Below are positions 41,179-52,512 of a stretch of 64,000 nt of DNA, piece after piece (position 1 is the stretch's first letter; each line of letters begins with the position of its first letter). The position numbers were made by a program, and so were the translations under genes. The stretch is from Enterobacter sp. RHBSTW-00175. GTDB taxonomy: Bacteria; Pseudomonadota; Gammaproteobacteria; Enterobacterales; Enterobacteriaceae. Below the pieces are notes generated by a model, which was given only the letters and a program-made list of their open reading frames with translations, searched no databases and was not told the origin of the DNA. Location: contig NZ_CP055930.1 in the NCBI RefSeq assembly GCF_013927005.1, forward strand, positions 1,116,001 to 1,180,000. The letters are read 5' to 3'.

Positions 41179-41814
41179 TTAGTTGAGTAAACCCTGTACA
41201 TGTTGAACACCGTCTTTTGCCAGCTGGAAAGCGATAAACCACATAACGACACCCACAAGCGTGTTAATGATCCGCTGTGCTTTCGCCGTGCGCAGACGGG
41301 GAGCCAGCCAGGCCGCCAGTATCGCCAGGCCGAAGAACCACAAGAAAGAGGCGCTGACCGTGCCAAGTGCAAACCAACGTTTTGGTTCGACATCCAGTTG
41401 CCCGCCAAGACTTCCCAGGACGACAAAGGTATCGAGATACACATGCGGGTTAAGCCAGGTGACTGCCAGCATGGTGACGATAATCTTCCATCGCCCCTGT
41501 TTCATGACCTCTGCCGTGGCTAATTCAAGATTGCTACTCATGGCGGTTTTCAGCGCACCAAAACCGTACCACAGCAGAAACGCCACGCCACCCCAGGTGA
41601 CCAGCGCCAGCAACCAGGGCGACTGCATCAGTAGTGCGCTACCACCAAAAATCCCGGCGCAAATCAGCAGCAAATCACTTATCGCGCACAGCAGCGCAAT
41701 CATCAGATGGTACTGACGGCGAATTCCCTGATTCATCACAAATGCATTCTGGGGGCCGAGTGGAAGGATCATGGCCGCGCCTAACGCAAGACCTTGAAAA
41801 TAATAGGATAACAT
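41179..41814 (-). CDS. argO: L-arginine exporter ArgO
   Basis: This 211-residue LysE-family inner-membrane protein exports arginine and canavanine. It has five or six membrane segments and the family signature '[19 protein letters not shown]' (about residues 18-37). The ATG at 41814 matches the E. coli N-terminus; a longer in-frame form would include the ArgP control region. Confidence 0.95.
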   Translation of the reverse strand: MLSYYFQGLALGAAMILPLGPQNAFVMNQGIRRQYHLMIALLCAISDLLLICAGIFGGSALLMQSPWLLALVTWGGVAFLLWYGFGALKTAMSSNLELATAEVMKQGRWKIIVTMLAVTWLNPHVYLDTFVVLGSLGGQLDVEPKRWFALGTVSASFLWFFGLAILAAWLAPRLRTAKAQRIINTLVGVVMWFIAFQLAKDGVQHVQGLLN

Positions 41815-41915
41815 GACGAAAATCTCACAGAGTTGTCTTGGGGACAGACTATACTGCGAGAGCGACATTAGAGGAAATTGATAATATTAATTGGTGATTA
41901 GCATCGCTAATAAAA

Positions 41916-41945
41916 AGCCCGGTGGCGCTCACGCGTACCGGGCCT
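41916..41945. repeat. REP unit between mscS and argO
   Basis: 'AGCCCGGTGGCGCTCACGCG' and 'TACCGGGCCT' form one REP palindrome just downstream of mscS in the minus direction, with a T-run on that strand; it may end the mscS transcript. Confidence 0.75.
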
Positions 41946-41956
41946 GGGGGAGAACG

Positions 41957-42811
41957 TTATTCGGCTTCTTTCACTTTCTTAACGTTCACGTCCATCTGCG
42001 GGTACGGGAAGCTAATGCCATTGGCGTCGAAGTCACGCTTGATGCGTTCCAGAACATCCCAGTAAACGTTTTGCAGATCGCTGCTTTTGCTCCAGATACG
42101 TACCACGAAGTTGATGGATGACGCACCCAGCTCGTTCAGTCGTACGGTCTGCTCTTTGTCTTTCAGGATGCGGTCGTCCGACGCAATGATGTTGGTAATC
42201 AGCGACTTCACCTGATCGATATCCGAATCATACGCGACACTTATCACCAGTTCGTTGCGGCGCACCGGCTCGCGGGAAAAGTTAATAATGTTCCCCGCGA
42301 TAATTTTACCGTTCGGAACCACCACAATACGGCCGTCGACGGTACGCATAGTGGTAGAGAAGATCTGCACCTGGAGCACAGTTCCGGCAATGCCGCCCAA
42401 ATCAACATATTCGCCAGAGCGGAATGGACGGAAGGTTACCAGAAGCACGCCAGCGGCGAGGTTCGACAGCGATCCCTGCAACGCCAGACCAATCGCCAGA
42501 CCCGCGGCACCGAGTACTGCGATGACCGATGCCGTTTGCACACCAACACGCCCCAGGGCGGCAATCAGGGTAAAGGCCACAATCCCATAGCGCACCAGCG
42601 CAGAGAGGAAGTCGGCAACCGTGGCATCAATGTTTCGCGCCACCATTACGCGGTTAACGGTATTTGACACAATCCGCGCCACGATCATCCCGACAATAAT
42701 AATCGCGATTGCCGCAACGATGTTCACGGCATAACTCAGCAGTAACTCCTGGTTACGCGCAAGCCAGGTACCGGCGTTATTGATGCTGTCTACGACATCG
42801 AGTTGTTCCAT
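41957..42811 (-). CDS. mscS: small-conductance mechanosensitive channel
   Basis: This 284-residue channel opens on hypo-osmotic shock. It has three membrane segments (about residues 30-57, 68-90, 96-127); the pore helix is the Gly/Ala-rich '[19 protein letters not shown]'. A cytoplasmic beta and alpha/beta cage follows and ends in an acidic tail. Length matches the E. coli protein. Confidence 0.97.
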   Translation of the reverse strand: MEQLDVVDSINNAGTWLARNQELLLSYAVNIVAAIAIIIVGMIVARIVSNTVNRVMVARNIDATVADFLSALVRYGIVAFTLIAALGRVGVQTASVIAVLGAAGLAIGLALQGSLSNLAAGVLLVTFRPFRSGEYVDLGGIAGTVLQVQIFSTTMRTVDGRIVVVPNGKIIAGNIINFSREPVRRNELVISVAYDSDIDQVKSLITNIIASDDRILKDKEQTVRLNELGASSINFVVRIWSKSSDLQNVYWDVLERIKRDFDANGISFPYPQMDVNVKKVKEAE

Positions 42812-42951
42812 TTATTCTTCCTTTTATTAAACCAATACACAAAATCCATCCCCCATGGAGACAGGCAGGTCAGTAAAGGGTAAACAAAAAGGACAAATAT
42901 TGCCAAGCAGATCACAAAAACCAGACTAGCAGTCCATTGAAAAGCCATAAA

Positions 42952-42973
42952 AAAAGGCCCGCATTTGCGGACC
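42952..42973 (-). terminator. terminator after fbaA
   Basis: AGGTCCGC / GCGGGCCT stem (one mismatch) followed on the minus strand by a T-run, 25 bases after the fbaA stop. Confidence 0.75.
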
Positions 42974-42998
42974 TTTCTGTGGTGTTTAGCAACTCAAA

Positions 42999-44078
42999 TT
43001 ACAGAACGTCAACCGCGTTCAGTTCTTTGAATGCCTGCTCCAGACGAGTAATCATTGAAGTCTGTGCAGCACGCAGCCATACGCGTGGATCGTAGTATTT
43101 CTTGTTCGGCTGGTCTTCGCCTTTCGGGTTGCCCAGCTGGCCTTGCAGGTAAGCTTCGTTGGTTTTGTAGTATTGCAGGATACCGTCCCAGGTTGCCCAT
43201 TGGGTGTCGGTATCGATGTTCATTTTCACTACACCGTAGCTTACTGAGTCTTTGATTTCCTGAGCAGAAGAACCGGAACCACCGTGGAATACGAAGTTCA
43301 GGCTGTTGTGCGGCAGGTTGTGTTTCTTGGAAACGTATTCCTGAGAATCACGCAGGATGGTTGGGGTCAGAACCACGTTACCTGGTTTGTAAACGCCGTG
43401 CACGTTACCGAAAGACGCTGCAATGGTGAAGCGTGGGCTGATTTTGCTCAGCTCGGTGTATGCGTAATCAACGTCTTCTGGCTGGGTGTACAGTGCAGAA
43501 GCGTCCATGTGGCTGTTGTCCACGCCGTCTTCTTCACCACCGGTGCAACCCAGTTCGATTTCCAGAGTCATATCCATTTTGGACATGCGCGCCAGGTATT
43601 TAGAACAGATTTCGATGTTTTCGTGCAGTGACTCTTCAGACAGATCGATCATGTGAGAAGAGAACAGTGGTTTACCGGTTGCCGCGAAGTGTTTCTCACC
43701 CGCGTCCAGCAGACCGTCAATCCATGGCAGCAGTTTCTTAGCGCAGTGGTCGGTGTGCAGGATAACCGGAACACCGTAGTGTTCAGCCATCTGGTGAACG
43801 TGGTGCGCACCAGAAATAGCACCCAGGATTGCAGCACCCTGAGGAACGTCAGTTTTCACGCCTTTACCTGCGATGAACGCAGCGCCGCCGTTAGAGAACT
43901 GAACGATTACCGGCGCTTTAACTTTTGCAGCGGTTTCCAGAACGGCATTGATGGAGTCGGTACCCACGCAGTTAACTGCTGGCAGAGCAAAGTTGTTTTC
44001 TTTAGCTACCTGGAACACTTTCTGAACGTCATCACCAGTGATCACGCCAGGTTTTACGAAATCAAAAATTTTAGACAT
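42999..44078 (-). CDS. fbaA: fructose-bisphosphate aldolase, class II
   Basis: This 359-residue zinc aldolase splits fructose-1,6-bisphosphate. Zinc ligands are seen in 'LHTDHCAKKLLPW' (His about residue 111), 'ELGCTGGEEDGV' and 'NVHGVYKPG' with 'FHGGSGSS'. It ends the epd-pgk-fbaA cluster, 89 bases after pgk. Confidence 0.98.
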   Translation of the reverse strand: MSKIFDFVKPGVITGDDVQKVFQVAKENNFALPAVNCVGTDSINAVLETAAKVKAPVIVQFSNGGAAFIAGKGVKTDVPQGAAILGAISGAHHVHQMAEHYGVPVILHTDHCAKKLLPWIDGLLDAGEKHFAATGKPLFSSHMIDLSEESLHENIEICSKYLARMSKMDMTLEIELGCTGGEEDGVDNSHMDASALYTQPEDVDYAYTELSKISPRFTIAASFGNVHGVYKPGNVVLTPTILRDSQEYVSKKHNLPHNSLNFVFHGGSGSSAQEIKDSVSYGVVKMNIDTDTQWATWDGILQYYKTNEAYLQGQLGNPKGEDQPNKKYYDPRVWLRAAQTSMITRLEQAFKELNAVDVL

Positions 44079-44167
44079 GTTACGAGTCCTGTATCTTCGG
44101 CCTTGGAAAGAGGTGCGTGCCCTAAAGCGCGCTGAAAATTGGGCAGGTTTCCCTGCCCTTAAATGGC

Positions 44168-45331
44168 TTACTTCTTAGCGCGCTCTTCGAGCATAGCTAC
44201 TGCTGGCAGTACTTTGCCTTCCACGAATTCGAGGAATGCGCCGCCACCAGTGGAGATGTAGGAGATCTTGTCAGCGATACCGAACAGGTCGATAGCTGCC
44301 AGCGTGTCACCGCCGCCTGCGATTGAGAACGCTTCGCTGTCTGCGATTGCGTTAGCAACGATTTCAGTACCTTTACGGAAGTTCGGGAACTCGAACACAC
44401 CAACAGGACCGTTCCACAGGATAGTTTTTGCATTTTTCAGGATTTCGGCCAGTTTCTGCGCAGAAACATCGCCCAGGTCCAGAATCTGCTCTTCATCTTT
44501 GATGTCGTTTACAGATTTCAGGGTAGCGGTTGCTGTTTCAGAGAACTCAGTCGCGACACGAACGTCAGTTGGAACCGGGATATCACAGGTGGTCAGCAGG
44601 CGTTTAGCTTCGTCAACCAGGTCTGCTTCGTACAGGGATTTACCTACATTGTGGCCTTGAGCGGCAACGAAGGTATTTGCAATACCACCGCCAACGATCA
44701 GCTGGTCAGCGATTTTAGACAGGGAATCCAGAACGGTCAGTTTGGTAGAAACTTTAGAACCACCAACGATGGCAACCATTGGACGAGCAGGTTCTTTCAG
44801 TGCTTTACCCAGTGCTTCCAGTTCGTCAGCCAGCAGAGGACCTGCACACGCTACGTCTGCAAATTTACCGATGCCGTGGGTAGAAGCCTGAGCACGGTGA
44901 GCCGTACCGAATGCATCCATCACGAATACGTCGCACAGTGCAGCGTATTTTTTGGACAGTGCTTCGTCGTCTTTCTTCTCGCCTTTGTTGAAACGAACGT
45001 TTTCCAGAACAACCAGTTCACCGGCAGCCACTTCAACGCCGCCCAGGTAATCTTTAACCAGGCGAACCGGGTTGGACAGCTTGTCTTTCAGGTAATTAAC
45101 AACTGGCAGCAGAGAGAACTCTTCGTTGTATTCGCCTTCAGTTGGACGACCCAGGTGGGAGGTTACCATCACTTTTGCACCTTGCTTCAGTGCCAGTTCG
45201 ATGGTTGGCAGAGATGCACGGATACGCGCGTCGCTGGTCACTTTGCCATCTTTAACCGGTACGTTCAGATCTGCACGGATGAAAACGCGTTTACCAGCCA
45301 GATCCAGATCGGTCATCTTAATTACAGACAT
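44168..45331 (-). CDS. pgk: phosphoglycerate kinase
   Basis: This 387-residue kinase makes ATP from 1,3-bisphosphoglycerate. It has '[16 protein letters not shown]' near the start, 'SHLGRPTEG', '[11 protein letters not shown]' and '[11 protein letters not shown]' and a C-terminal '[10 protein letters not shown]' phosphate loop. It follows epd by 49 bases. Confidence 0.98.
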   Translation of the reverse strand: MSVIKMTDLDLAGKRVFIRADLNVPVKDGKVTSDARIRASLPTIELALKQGAKVMVTSHLGRPTEGEYNEEFSLLPVVNYLKDKLSNPVRLVKDYLGGVEVAAGELVVLENVRFNKGEKKDDEALSKKYAALCDVFVMDAFGTAHRAQASTHGIGKFADVACAGPLLADELEALGKALKEPARPMVAIVGGSKVSTKLTVLDSLSKIADQLIVGGGIANTFVAAQGHNVGKSLYEADLVDEAKRLLTTCDIPVPTDVRVATEFSETATATLKSVNDIKDEEQILDLGDVSAQKLAEILKNAKTILWNGPVGVFEFPNFRKGTEIVANAIADSEAFSIAGGGDTLAAIDLFGIADKISYISTGGGAFLEFVEGKVLPAVAMLEERAKK

Positions 45332-45380
45332 GGTGAATCCTCTCGTTGATTCTTAAAGTTTTGCAGACGCACGATGCGTC

Positions 45381-46400
45381 TTACCTGAAACCTTGAGCAG
45401 CCATTGCTAACGTGGTGTCGAGCATTCGGTTAGCAAAGCCCCATTCGTTATCACACCAGACCAGCGTCTTGATAAGGTGCGCGCCACTGACTCGCGTTTG
45501 AGTGCCATCAACAATGGCGCTATGCGGGTCGTGGTTAAAATCTACTGAGACCAACGGTAATTCCGTATAGTCAACTATACCATGAAATGCACCCTGTGCC
45601 GCTTTTTGCAGCAACAGGTTGACTTCACAGGCTTTTACCGGTTTTTTCACCGTTACACTGAGGTCAATTGCGGTGACATTAATCGTCGGAACACGCACGG
45701 CAATCGCTTCAAAACGGTCGTTAAACTGCGGGAAAATACGGGTAATCCCTGCCGCAAGTTTCGTATCCACCGGAATGATCGACTGGCTCGCCGCGCGAGT
45801 GCGTCGTAAGTCCGGGTGGTATGCGTCGATAACCTGCTGATCGTGCATGGCGGAGTGAATCGTGGTCACGGTGCCGGATTCAATGCCATACGCATCGTCT
45901 AACAGTTTGATGACCGGAATAATGCAGTTGGTGGTACAGGAGGCGTTGGAAACAATACGGTGTTCAGCTTGCAGTTCTTGCTGGTTAACGCCAAAGACGA
46001 CGGTGGCGTCGAGGTCGTTACTCCCCGGATGTGAGAACAGGACTTTTTTAGCGCCTGCCGCCAGATGGGCTTCACCATGTTCACGGTTGCCGTACACACC
46101 GGTACAGTCCAGCACTACATCCACACCCAGCTCACGCCATGGAAGCGCCTCGATACTGCGCTCGTGGAGCACGCGAATCGCATCGTCACCGACAAAAAGC
46201 TGGTCTCTTTCCTGGCGAACATCCCAGGCAAAGCGGCCATGACTGGTGTCGTATTTCAATAAATGCGCCATGCCCGTGGCATCCGCCAGTTCATTGATTG
46301 CCACCACGGTCATTTCCGCACGACGCCCGGATTCATATAAAGCACGAACCACGTTACGCCCGATGCGACCGAAGCCATTAATCGCTACGCGTACGGTCAT
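45381..46400 (-). CDS. epd: D-erythrose-4-phosphate dehydrogenase
   Basis: This 339-residue GAPDH-like enzyme oxidises erythrose-4-P for pyridoxal phosphate synthesis. It has the NAD motif '[13 protein letters not shown]' (residues 4-16) and the catalytic Cys in '[10 protein letters not shown]' (about residue 155). It is the first gene of epd-pgk-fbaA. Confidence 0.97.
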   Translation of the reverse strand: MTVRVAINGFGRIGRNVVRALYESGRRAEMTVVAINELADATGMAHLLKYDTSHGRFAWDVRQERDQLFVGDDAIRVLHERSIEALPWRELGVDVVLDCTGVYGNREHGEAHLAAGAKKVLFSHPGSNDLDATVVFGVNQQELQAEHRIVSNASCTTNCIIPVIKLLDDAYGIESGTVTTIHSAMHDQQVIDAYHPDLRRTRAASQSIIPVDTKLAAGITRIFPQFNDRFEAIAVRVPTINVTAIDLSVTVKKPVKACEVNLLLQKAAQGAFHGIVDYTELPLVSVDFNHDPHSAIVDGTQTRVSGAHLIKTLVWCDNEWGFANRMLDTTLAMAAQGFR

Positions 46401-46596
46401 AGATCTCCTGCAAAGCTATCCCTGGGTTTGAGGTGGCTGAAAGAGTAATCCAGCTACGCCCGAAGGGGAATGCTTGCCTATCACAAACTGCGATTGATTG
46501 GTCAAATGTCGAACACATAATCGACTGAAACGCTTCAGCTAGAGTAAGCGAAAAGAGGAATAAAAGGAACGTCAGTCCAGCGCAATAAGCCAGCTA

Positions 46597-46612
46597 TATG
46601 ACTTGCGTCACA
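46597..46612. promoter_or_regulatory. CRP-site-like sequence upstream of epd
   Basis: TATGA-N6-TCACA matches the CRP consensus TGTGA-N6-TCACA at nine of ten positions, about 197 bases upstream of epd. E. coli epd-pgk is CRP-dependent. It could also serve nothing on the chitinase side, whose end faces it. The rest of 46401-46705 shows no gene. Confidence 0.5.
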
Positions 46613-46705
46613 TTTTCGATGGAATAATATGTTTGTTCAGAGACTGGTTTGTGCAATGGACTGGAAGATAAGGGCAAAGCGACTGCTTTGCCCGTAAGGA
46701 ACAAA

Positions 46706-49033
46706 TCAATAGTATTCTGTATAAGTTCCGCGAGGAATAGTCAGCTGTGCGACCAATGTCTTATTGCCACCAACGTTCTGGTAAACTTTCACTACGTCAT
46801 CCTGCTGCGGAACAATGTCTTTCGTCGTAGCGTAGACCATTTTCTGCTGACCTTTACCTGCGGCCTTCATGTGCTCAAGAGTGTCGGAGCCTGCAGTTTT
46901 AGTCGTCACACTGGCGACGTATTGATCGTTTAAATATACTTGGTATTGGTTGTTAAAAAATCCATCTGTAACAAGCTGAATTGCAGTATAGCCATTAAGC
47001 CTACTCACATAGACGGCCTTCAACATGTTCCCGTCAACGAGCATGGCATCGCCTAACATCTGTTTCGTTGCTGTCGTCGAGATCTGAAGTATGTCTTCTC
47101 CACTGTCCTGGCGAACAACGCTAACTACGTCACCTTCGTTAATGGTGGTTGTATCCGTCGTTACCTGTACCGTCTGTCCGTTTCTGTAAATACTCGCTTT
47201 GCTAGCTGTTCCATTAACCAGTTTCGCAATCGAAACATTGTTTACCCTTACATCAAAGGTTCCGTTTTGGAAGTCCTCATAAGGCAGTTCAAAATAGACG
47301 CCAGGTATAAAAGAAAACAGTGCCGTGGCGTCGTTGTAGCTTAAGGAGTTGCCTGCACCAGGTTTTACCGTCACATACGAGACAACGCTGCTGTCGCTGT
47401 CACCGCCGTCATCATCGCCATCGTCATTGTCATCGCTGTCCGTCGGTTTCAGGGTCGCGACAATTTTTCCGAGCGCATGATCGCTGGAATCACCGCTGAT
47501 ATCCCAAATAATGACGCCACCAAAGCCCTGTTCCTTGATGTAATTAACCTTATCGGTAATCGAGGCTTCATCGTCGTAGGTCAAAAATTCTTTTGTTTTT
47601 GCATCGTAAAGATAGGGAACATGCGCCTGAGGATCCCAGTAACGCGTGTAGTCGCCGCTGGCGATTTTTTGCTGCAGCACGTAAAACGGATTGGTCCCGG
47701 TGTATTGGTCTTCATCGTCCCATGCCCCGTGAACCGTAGCGTTGCCCTGAGCGAATAAACCAGGCAATCCTTTTACGATCTCAGTGGGTTCAACATTTCC
47801 CCACCCGCGACCGTAGAATGGTACACCCATTGTCAGTTTATTTTTTGGAACACCCCATATCGTTGCATACTCGTTCATTGCCGAGGAAACATTGAGTTTT
47901 TGATCTTCATCCTGATCGTTGGCATACAGCGCAGCATTGTGGCCCGTAACAGGATCGAAAGCGCCGTGGATGTCGTAAGCCATGACGTTGACAGAGTCGA
48001 GTAACGTGATCGTGGCCTTAGGATTGATATATGCCATGTTATTGTGATTCACCGTCACGGCAGCGGAGAGTTGATAATAAATATCATTTTGCTTACCCAG
48101 CATATCTAGCTTACTTCGCAGGCTGGTAATTAAATTGGTGAACTGTGTTTTTTCAGCGTCAGTATCTGGATATTCCCAGTCAATATCCACACCATCAAAT
48201 TTCCATTCAACAGCATAATCGACAATGCTTTGCGCCAGTTTTTCGACGCCTTCGGCCGTTGTGGTTGCCGCTTCAAATCCCCCTTCTTCCGAGTTGGTCC
48301 AGCCACCCACTGAAAGAATATTTTTCACCCCTGCCTGTTTGCTGGCTGTGGCGATCTCTCTCATCAGTTCCGGACCCTTTTCGGTATCGTGGGTCACTAC
48401 CACGCCATTTTTCACCACGCCAAACGCATAAGAGATATGGGTCAGCTGATCCCAGGCAATTTTGTCCGGAGTAAAATAGTTATGCGCAGCGTAAACACCC
48501 CATTCAGGATAATACCCGTATATGCGGGTCTGTTTGGCGACCTTATCTTTTTGCTGCGTCTGATAATCTTCAGCCTGTTGCCCCTGCCACGGCGTAAAGT
48601 TGTAGCTTGCGATAACATTATCTTCCAGCGTAGTGGCGGCACCTTTTAACCATACGCTATTGCTCCCGGGAATTTCGCCTGGATTCGCCCACCATTGGTT
48701 GGTCCAGTAATATCCGTTATAGCGAACTTTAGTATTTGCAGTACTGTAGGTTTGCGTCGGATCGTAAAGAGGCGTTGTAATAACTTCGGGTAATTTGTTG
48801 GCGACAACAACGGTTTCGGTACCAGGAAAGTCGTTATTTATCCCTTTGCTTGTTTCATCGCTTGCTTTAAGCTCAAGCCAGGTTTTGCCATTATCGGTAG
48901 AACGCATCAGGGCATTACTGTACGTGCCTTCGATTTTGTTGGTGTCGTCATTAGCGGTTAAGGTAGCCATCGCACTCGTGGAAATAAAACACGACAATAT
49001 CGCCATGGTAATTATTGATGGTGCTATTTTCAT
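46706..49033 (-). CDS. secreted modular GH18 chitinase
   Basis: This 775-residue exported enzyme hydrolyses chitin. The order is signal peptide (1-23, cut after 'STSAMA'), a linker, a small carbohydrate-binding module with 'YWTNQWWANPGE' (about 110-135, CBM5/12 type), a GH18 catalytic domain (about 170-540) with the DxxDxDxE signature 'FDGVDIDWEYP' (about residue 292), an Asp/Gly acidic linker ('DDNDDGDDDGGDSDSS'), and two tandem C-terminal beta-rich modules of about 100 residues that resemble each other ('FDVRVNN..AKLVNG' and 'YQVYLNDQYVASV'). The Asp-rich linker may bind calcium. AAGGA lies six bases before the ATG. The gene is AT-richer than its core neighbours, so it was probably acquired. 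Confidence 0.9.
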   Translation of the reverse strand: MKIAPSIITMAILSCFISTSAMATLTANDDTNKIEGTYSNALMRSTDNGKTWLELKASDETSKGINNDFPGTETVVVANKLPEVITTPLYDPTQTYSTANTKVRYNGYYWTNQWWANPGEIPGSNSVWLKGAATTLEDNVIASYNFTPWQGQQAEDYQTQQKDKVAKQTRIYGYYPEWGVYAAHNYFTPDKIAWDQLTHISYAFGVVKNGVVVTHDTEKGPELMREIATASKQAGVKNILSVGGWTNSEEGGFEAATTTAEGVEKLAQSIVDYAVEWKFDGVDIDWEYPDTDAEKTQFTNLITSLRSKLDMLGKQNDIYYQLSAAVTVNHNNMAYINPKATITLLDSVNVMAYDIHGAFDPVTGHNAALYANDQDEDQKLNVSSAMNEYATIWGVPKNKLTMGVPFYGRGWGNVEPTEIVKGLPGLFAQGNATVHGAWDDEDQYTGTNPFYVLQQKIASGDYTRYWDPQAHVPYLYDAKTKEFLTYDDEASITDKVNYIKEQGFGGVIIWDISGDSSDHALGKIVATLKPTDSDDNDDGDDDGGDSDSSVVSYVTVKPGAGNSLSYNDATALFSFIPGVYFELPYEDFQNGTFDVRVNNVSIAKLVNGTASKASIYRNGQTVQVTTDTTTINEGDVVSVVRQDSGEDILQISTTATKQMLGDAMLVDGNMLKAVYVSRLNGYTAIQLVTDGFFNNQYQVYLNDQYVASVTTKTAGSDTLEHMKAAGKGQQKMVYATTKDIVPQQDDVVKVYQNVGGNKTLVAQLTIPRGTYTEYY

Positions 49034-49240
49034 ACAATATCCTTATTAGTTTACTTATAATATCAATCAAAACACATAATATTACCTACTAAGTAATTAA
49101 GACTAACAAATCACATTAGCAAAAACTAATATTGAAATCTTGGCGAATTCGCATGAAAATATTCACAGGACAAATAAGGTGAGACATATATTAATATATG
49201 CACAATTTATATTAATAACTGAACTGGAATTTATGTGAAT

Positions 49241-49267
49241 AAAAAAGGGTGCCGAAGCACCCTTTTT
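49241..49267 (-). terminator. terminator after tktA
   Basis: GGGTGC / GCACCC stem with a four-base loop, followed in the minus direction by six T residues, 15 bases after the tktA stop. The 49034-49240 gap is very AT-rich and is the chitinase promoter region. Confidence 0.85.
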
Positions 49268-49280
49268 GAAAAAACTGTAA

Positions 49281-51272
49281 TTACAGCAGTTCTTTCGCTT
49301 TCGCGACAACGTTCTCTACGGTGAAGCCGAACTCTTCGAACAGCAGCTCTGCCGGTGCAGACTCACCGAAGGTGGTCATGCCAACGATAGCGCCATTCAG
49401 GCCCACGTATTTGAACCAGTAGTCAGCGATACCCGCTTCCACTGCCACGCGAGCGGAAACCGCTTTAGGCAGTACGGATTCACGATAGGCCGCATCCTGC
49501 TTGTCGAACGCGTCGGTAGACGGCATAGAAACCACGCGCGCTTTAACGCCTTCGGCAGACAGTTTGTCCCACGCAGCAACGGCCAGCTCAACTTCAGAAC
49601 CGGTGGCGATGAAGATAAGCTCTGGCTGGCCAGCGCAGTCTTTCAGCACGTAACCACCGCGGGCGATGTTCGCCAGCTGCTCTTCGGTACGATCCTGCTG
49701 TGCCAGGTTCTGACGGGAGAGGATCAGTGCGGTCGGGCCGTCCTGACGCTCAACGCCGTATTTCCACGCCACCGCAGATTCAACCTGGTCACATGGACGC
49801 CATGTGCTCATGTTCGGGGTCACACGCAGAGAAGCCACCTGCTCTACCGGCTGGTGAGTTGGACCATCTTCGCCCAGACCGATGGAGTCGTGGGTGTAGA
49901 CCATCACCTGACGCTGTTTCATCAGCGCAGCCATACGCACGGCGTTACGTGCATATTCTACGAACATCAGGAAAGTAGAGGTGTACGGCAGGAAGCCACC
50001 GTGCAGGGAGATACCGTTCGCGATAGCGGTCATACCGAATTCACGTACACCGTAATGGATGTAGTTACCGGCGGTATCTTCGTTGATCGCTTTAGAGCCA
50101 GACCAGATAGTCAGGTTAGATGGCGCCAGGTCAGCGGAGCCGCCCAGGAATTCTGGAAGCCAAGGGCCGAATGCTTCAATCGCATTCTGTGATGCTTTAC
50201 GGCTGGCGATTTTGGACGGGTTCGCCTGAAGTTTCGCAATGAACTCGTTCGCTTTCGCGTCGAAGTCAGACGGCATGTCGCCTTTCATACGACGGGTGAA
50301 TTCAGCTGCTTCCTGCGGGAAGGCTTTCGCGTACGCCGCGAACTTCTCGTTCCATGCCGCTTCTTTCACCTGGCCGGCTTCTTTAGCATCCCACTGAGCA
50401 TAGATGTCAGATGGGATTTCGAATGCAGGGTGGTTCCAGCCCAGAGCTTCACGGGTCAGCGCGATTTCCGCATCACCCAGTGGCGCACCGTGGGAATCGT
50501 GGGTGCCCGCTTTGTTCGGAGAACCGAAGCCGATGATGGTTTTGCACATCAGCAGGGACGGTTTGTCGGTCACGGCGCGAGCTTCTTCTACTGCGCGTTT
50601 GATCGAGTCAGCATCGTGGCCATCAACACCACGCACCACGTGCCAGCCGTAGGCTTCGAAACGTGCTGCGGTGTCATCAGTAAACCAGCCTTCAACGTGA
50701 CCGTCGATGGAGATACCGTTGTCGTCATAGAACGCAACCAGTTTGCCCAGCTTCAGGGTACCTGCCAGGGAGCACACTTCGTGAGAAATGCCTTCCATCA
50801 TGCAGCCGTCGCCCATGAAAGCGTAGGTGAAGTGGTCAACGATATCGTGACCCGGACGGTTGAACTGTGCTGCCAGAGTTTTCTCGGCAATCGCCATACC
50901 CACAGCGTTAGCAATACCCTGACCCAGCGGGCCAGTGGTGGTTTCTACACCAGCGGTGTAGCCCACTTCCGGGTGACCCGGGGTTTTGGAGTGCAGCTGA
51001 CGGAAGTTTTTCAGTTCTTCGATTGGCAGGTCATAGCCAGTGAGGTGCAGCAGGCTGTAGATCAGCATTGAGCCGTGGCCGTTAGACAGCACGAAACGGT
51101 CGCGGTCAGCCCAGGCCGGGTTCTGCGGGTTGTGGTTCAGGAAATCACGCCACAGGACTTCGGCGATATCAGCCATACCCATAGGGGCGCCCGGGTGGCC
51201 GGATTTGGCTTTCTGTACTGCGTCCATGCTCAGCGCACGAATAGCATTAGCAAGCTCTTTACGTGAGGACAT
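49281..51272 (-). CDS. tktA: transketolase 1
   Basis: This 663-residue thiamine-diphosphate enzyme moves two-carbon units in the pentose phosphate pathway. It has '[18 protein letters not shown]' near the start, the ThDP/Mg motif '[19 protein letters not shown]' (about residues 154-172) and '[11 protein letters not shown]'. The ATG at 51272 gives the E. coli length; the longer frame lies in the leader. Confidence 0.98.
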   Translation of the reverse strand: MSSRKELANAIRALSMDAVQKAKSGHPGAPMGMADIAEVLWRDFLNHNPQNPAWADRDRFVLSNGHGSMLIYSLLHLTGYDLPIEELKNFRQLHSKTPGHPEVGYTAGVETTTGPLGQGIANAVGMAIAEKTLAAQFNRPGHDIVDHFTYAFMGDGCMMEGISHEVCSLAGTLKLGKLVAFYDDNGISIDGHVEGWFTDDTAARFEAYGWHVVRGVDGHDADSIKRAVEEARAVTDKPSLLMCKTIIGFGSPNKAGTHDSHGAPLGDAEIALTREALGWNHPAFEIPSDIYAQWDAKEAGQVKEAAWNEKFAAYAKAFPQEAAEFTRRMKGDMPSDFDAKANEFIAKLQANPSKIASRKASQNAIEAFGPWLPEFLGGSADLAPSNLTIWSGSKAINEDTAGNYIHYGVREFGMTAIANGISLHGGFLPYTSTFLMFVEYARNAVRMAALMKQRQVMVYTHDSIGLGEDGPTHQPVEQVASLRVTPNMSTWRPCDQVESAVAWKYGVERQDGPTALILSRQNLAQQDRTEEQLANIARGGYVLKDCAGQPELIFIATGSEVELAVAAWDKLSAEGVKARVVSMPSTDAFDKQDAAYRESVLPKAVSARVAVEAGIADYWFKYVGLNGAIVGMTTFGESAPAELLFEEFGFTVENVVAKAKELL

Positions 51273-51544
51273 TTTAACTCCAGATCGGACTGTTAAAGGC
51301 CATGCCCTTGACGACAGCGCGTTTTGGGCTACGCCGGAAAAAAGTGCCAACAATGTAACCCAAGCGACAAGGCATGTACATGGAGCATTCTTTTGCCGCT
51401 TAAGAAATCTCTGGATCATGCTCGCATGTTGCGCAATCTGCTCGCTCGCTACCGTATATCTTCCTTATACTTAGCCCGACACTGGCTTTCTGGCCGGTGC
51501 ACTTTTCGGATTTAATTCAGACTAACGAGTACGGAAGCAACATC

Positions 51545-52303
51545 ATGAAAATGCGTGCAATTGTGCTGGCCCTGGGTACAACTCTCCTGCTGAGCGGCTG
51601 TCAGAATATGGATTCTAATGGTCTGATGACCTCTGGCGCGGAAGCATTTCAGGCATATTCCCTGAGCGATGCGCAGGTAAAAGCGTTGAGCGACCAGGCC
51701 TGTAAAGATATGGACGGAAAAGCCACTATCGCCCCTGCCAGCAGCACATACGCGCAGCGTCTGAATAAGATAGCCTCCGCTCTGGGTGACAACATCAACG
51801 GCCAGCCCGTGAACTACAAGGTCTACATGGCGAAAGACGTTAACGCATTTGCCATGGCAAACGGCTGTATTCGCGTCTACAGCGGGCTGATGGACATGAT
51901 GAACGACAACGAAGTTGAAGCGGTCATCGGTCATGAAATGGGTCACGTTGCACTCGGCCACGTGAAAAAAGGGATGCAGGTTGCGCTGGGCACCAACGCC
52001 GTTCGCGCGGCAGCGGCCTCCGCAGGTGGGATTGTCGGCAGCCTGTCCCAGTCTCAGTTGGGCGATATGGGTGAAAAACTGGTCAACTCTCAGTTCTCTC
52101 AGCGTCAGGAATCCGAGGCCGATGACTACTCCTACGACTTGTTGCGCAAACGCGGCATTAATCCGTCAGGGTTAGCCACCAGCTTCGAAAAACTGGCAAA
52201 ACAGGAAGCGGGACGCCAAAGCTCAATGTTTGACGATCACCCAGCGTCAGAAGAACGCGCACAGCATATTCGCGATCGTATGGCGGCAGACGGAATTAAA
52301 TAA
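51545..52303 (+). CDS. loiP: outer-membrane metalloprotease lipoprotein LoiP
   Basis: This 252-residue M48 protease has a lipobox 'LLSGC' (Cys about residue 19) and the zinc site 'VIGHEMGHVALGH' (about residue 130) with a third ligand Glu in 'QRQESEADDY'. LoiP cleaves Phe-Phe bonds and needs BepA (YfgC) for function in E. coli. It diverges from tktA. The ATG at 51545 opens the signal peptide. Confidence 0.95.
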   Translation: MKMRAIVLALGTTLLLSGCQNMDSNGLMTSGAEAFQAYSLSDAQVKALSDQACKDMDGKATIAPASSTYAQRLNKIASALGDNINGQPVNYKVYMAKDVNAFAMANGCIRVYSGLMDMMNDNEVEAVIGHEMGHVALGHVKKGMQVALGTNAVRAAAASAGGIVGSLSQSQLGDMGEKLVNSQFSQRQESEADDYSYDLLRKRGINPSGLATSFEKLAKQEAGRQSSMFDDHPASEERAQHIRDRMAADGIK

Positions 52304-52310
52304 TTTATGA

Positions 52311-52337
52311 AGGAGGCAATATTGCCTCCTTTTTTAT
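52311..52337 (+). terminator. terminator after loiP
   Basis: AGGAGGCAAT / ATTGCCTCCT perfect stem followed by seven T residues, 7 bases after the loiP stop. Confidence 0.92.
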
Positions 52338-52512
52338 TTCGCACGTATTGTCAATTTAACCGCACGTATCGATAACGCTCTGAAAGCCTTGCCGCATCAG
52401 CATTCTGACGCTGAAACCTTTGCTCACATAATTATTGCAATCAGTAAATTTTCCGGTAATTATCCCTTCGCAGTCTTTCAAATTAATATATCAAGACAGA
52501 GATGTTCCCTCC

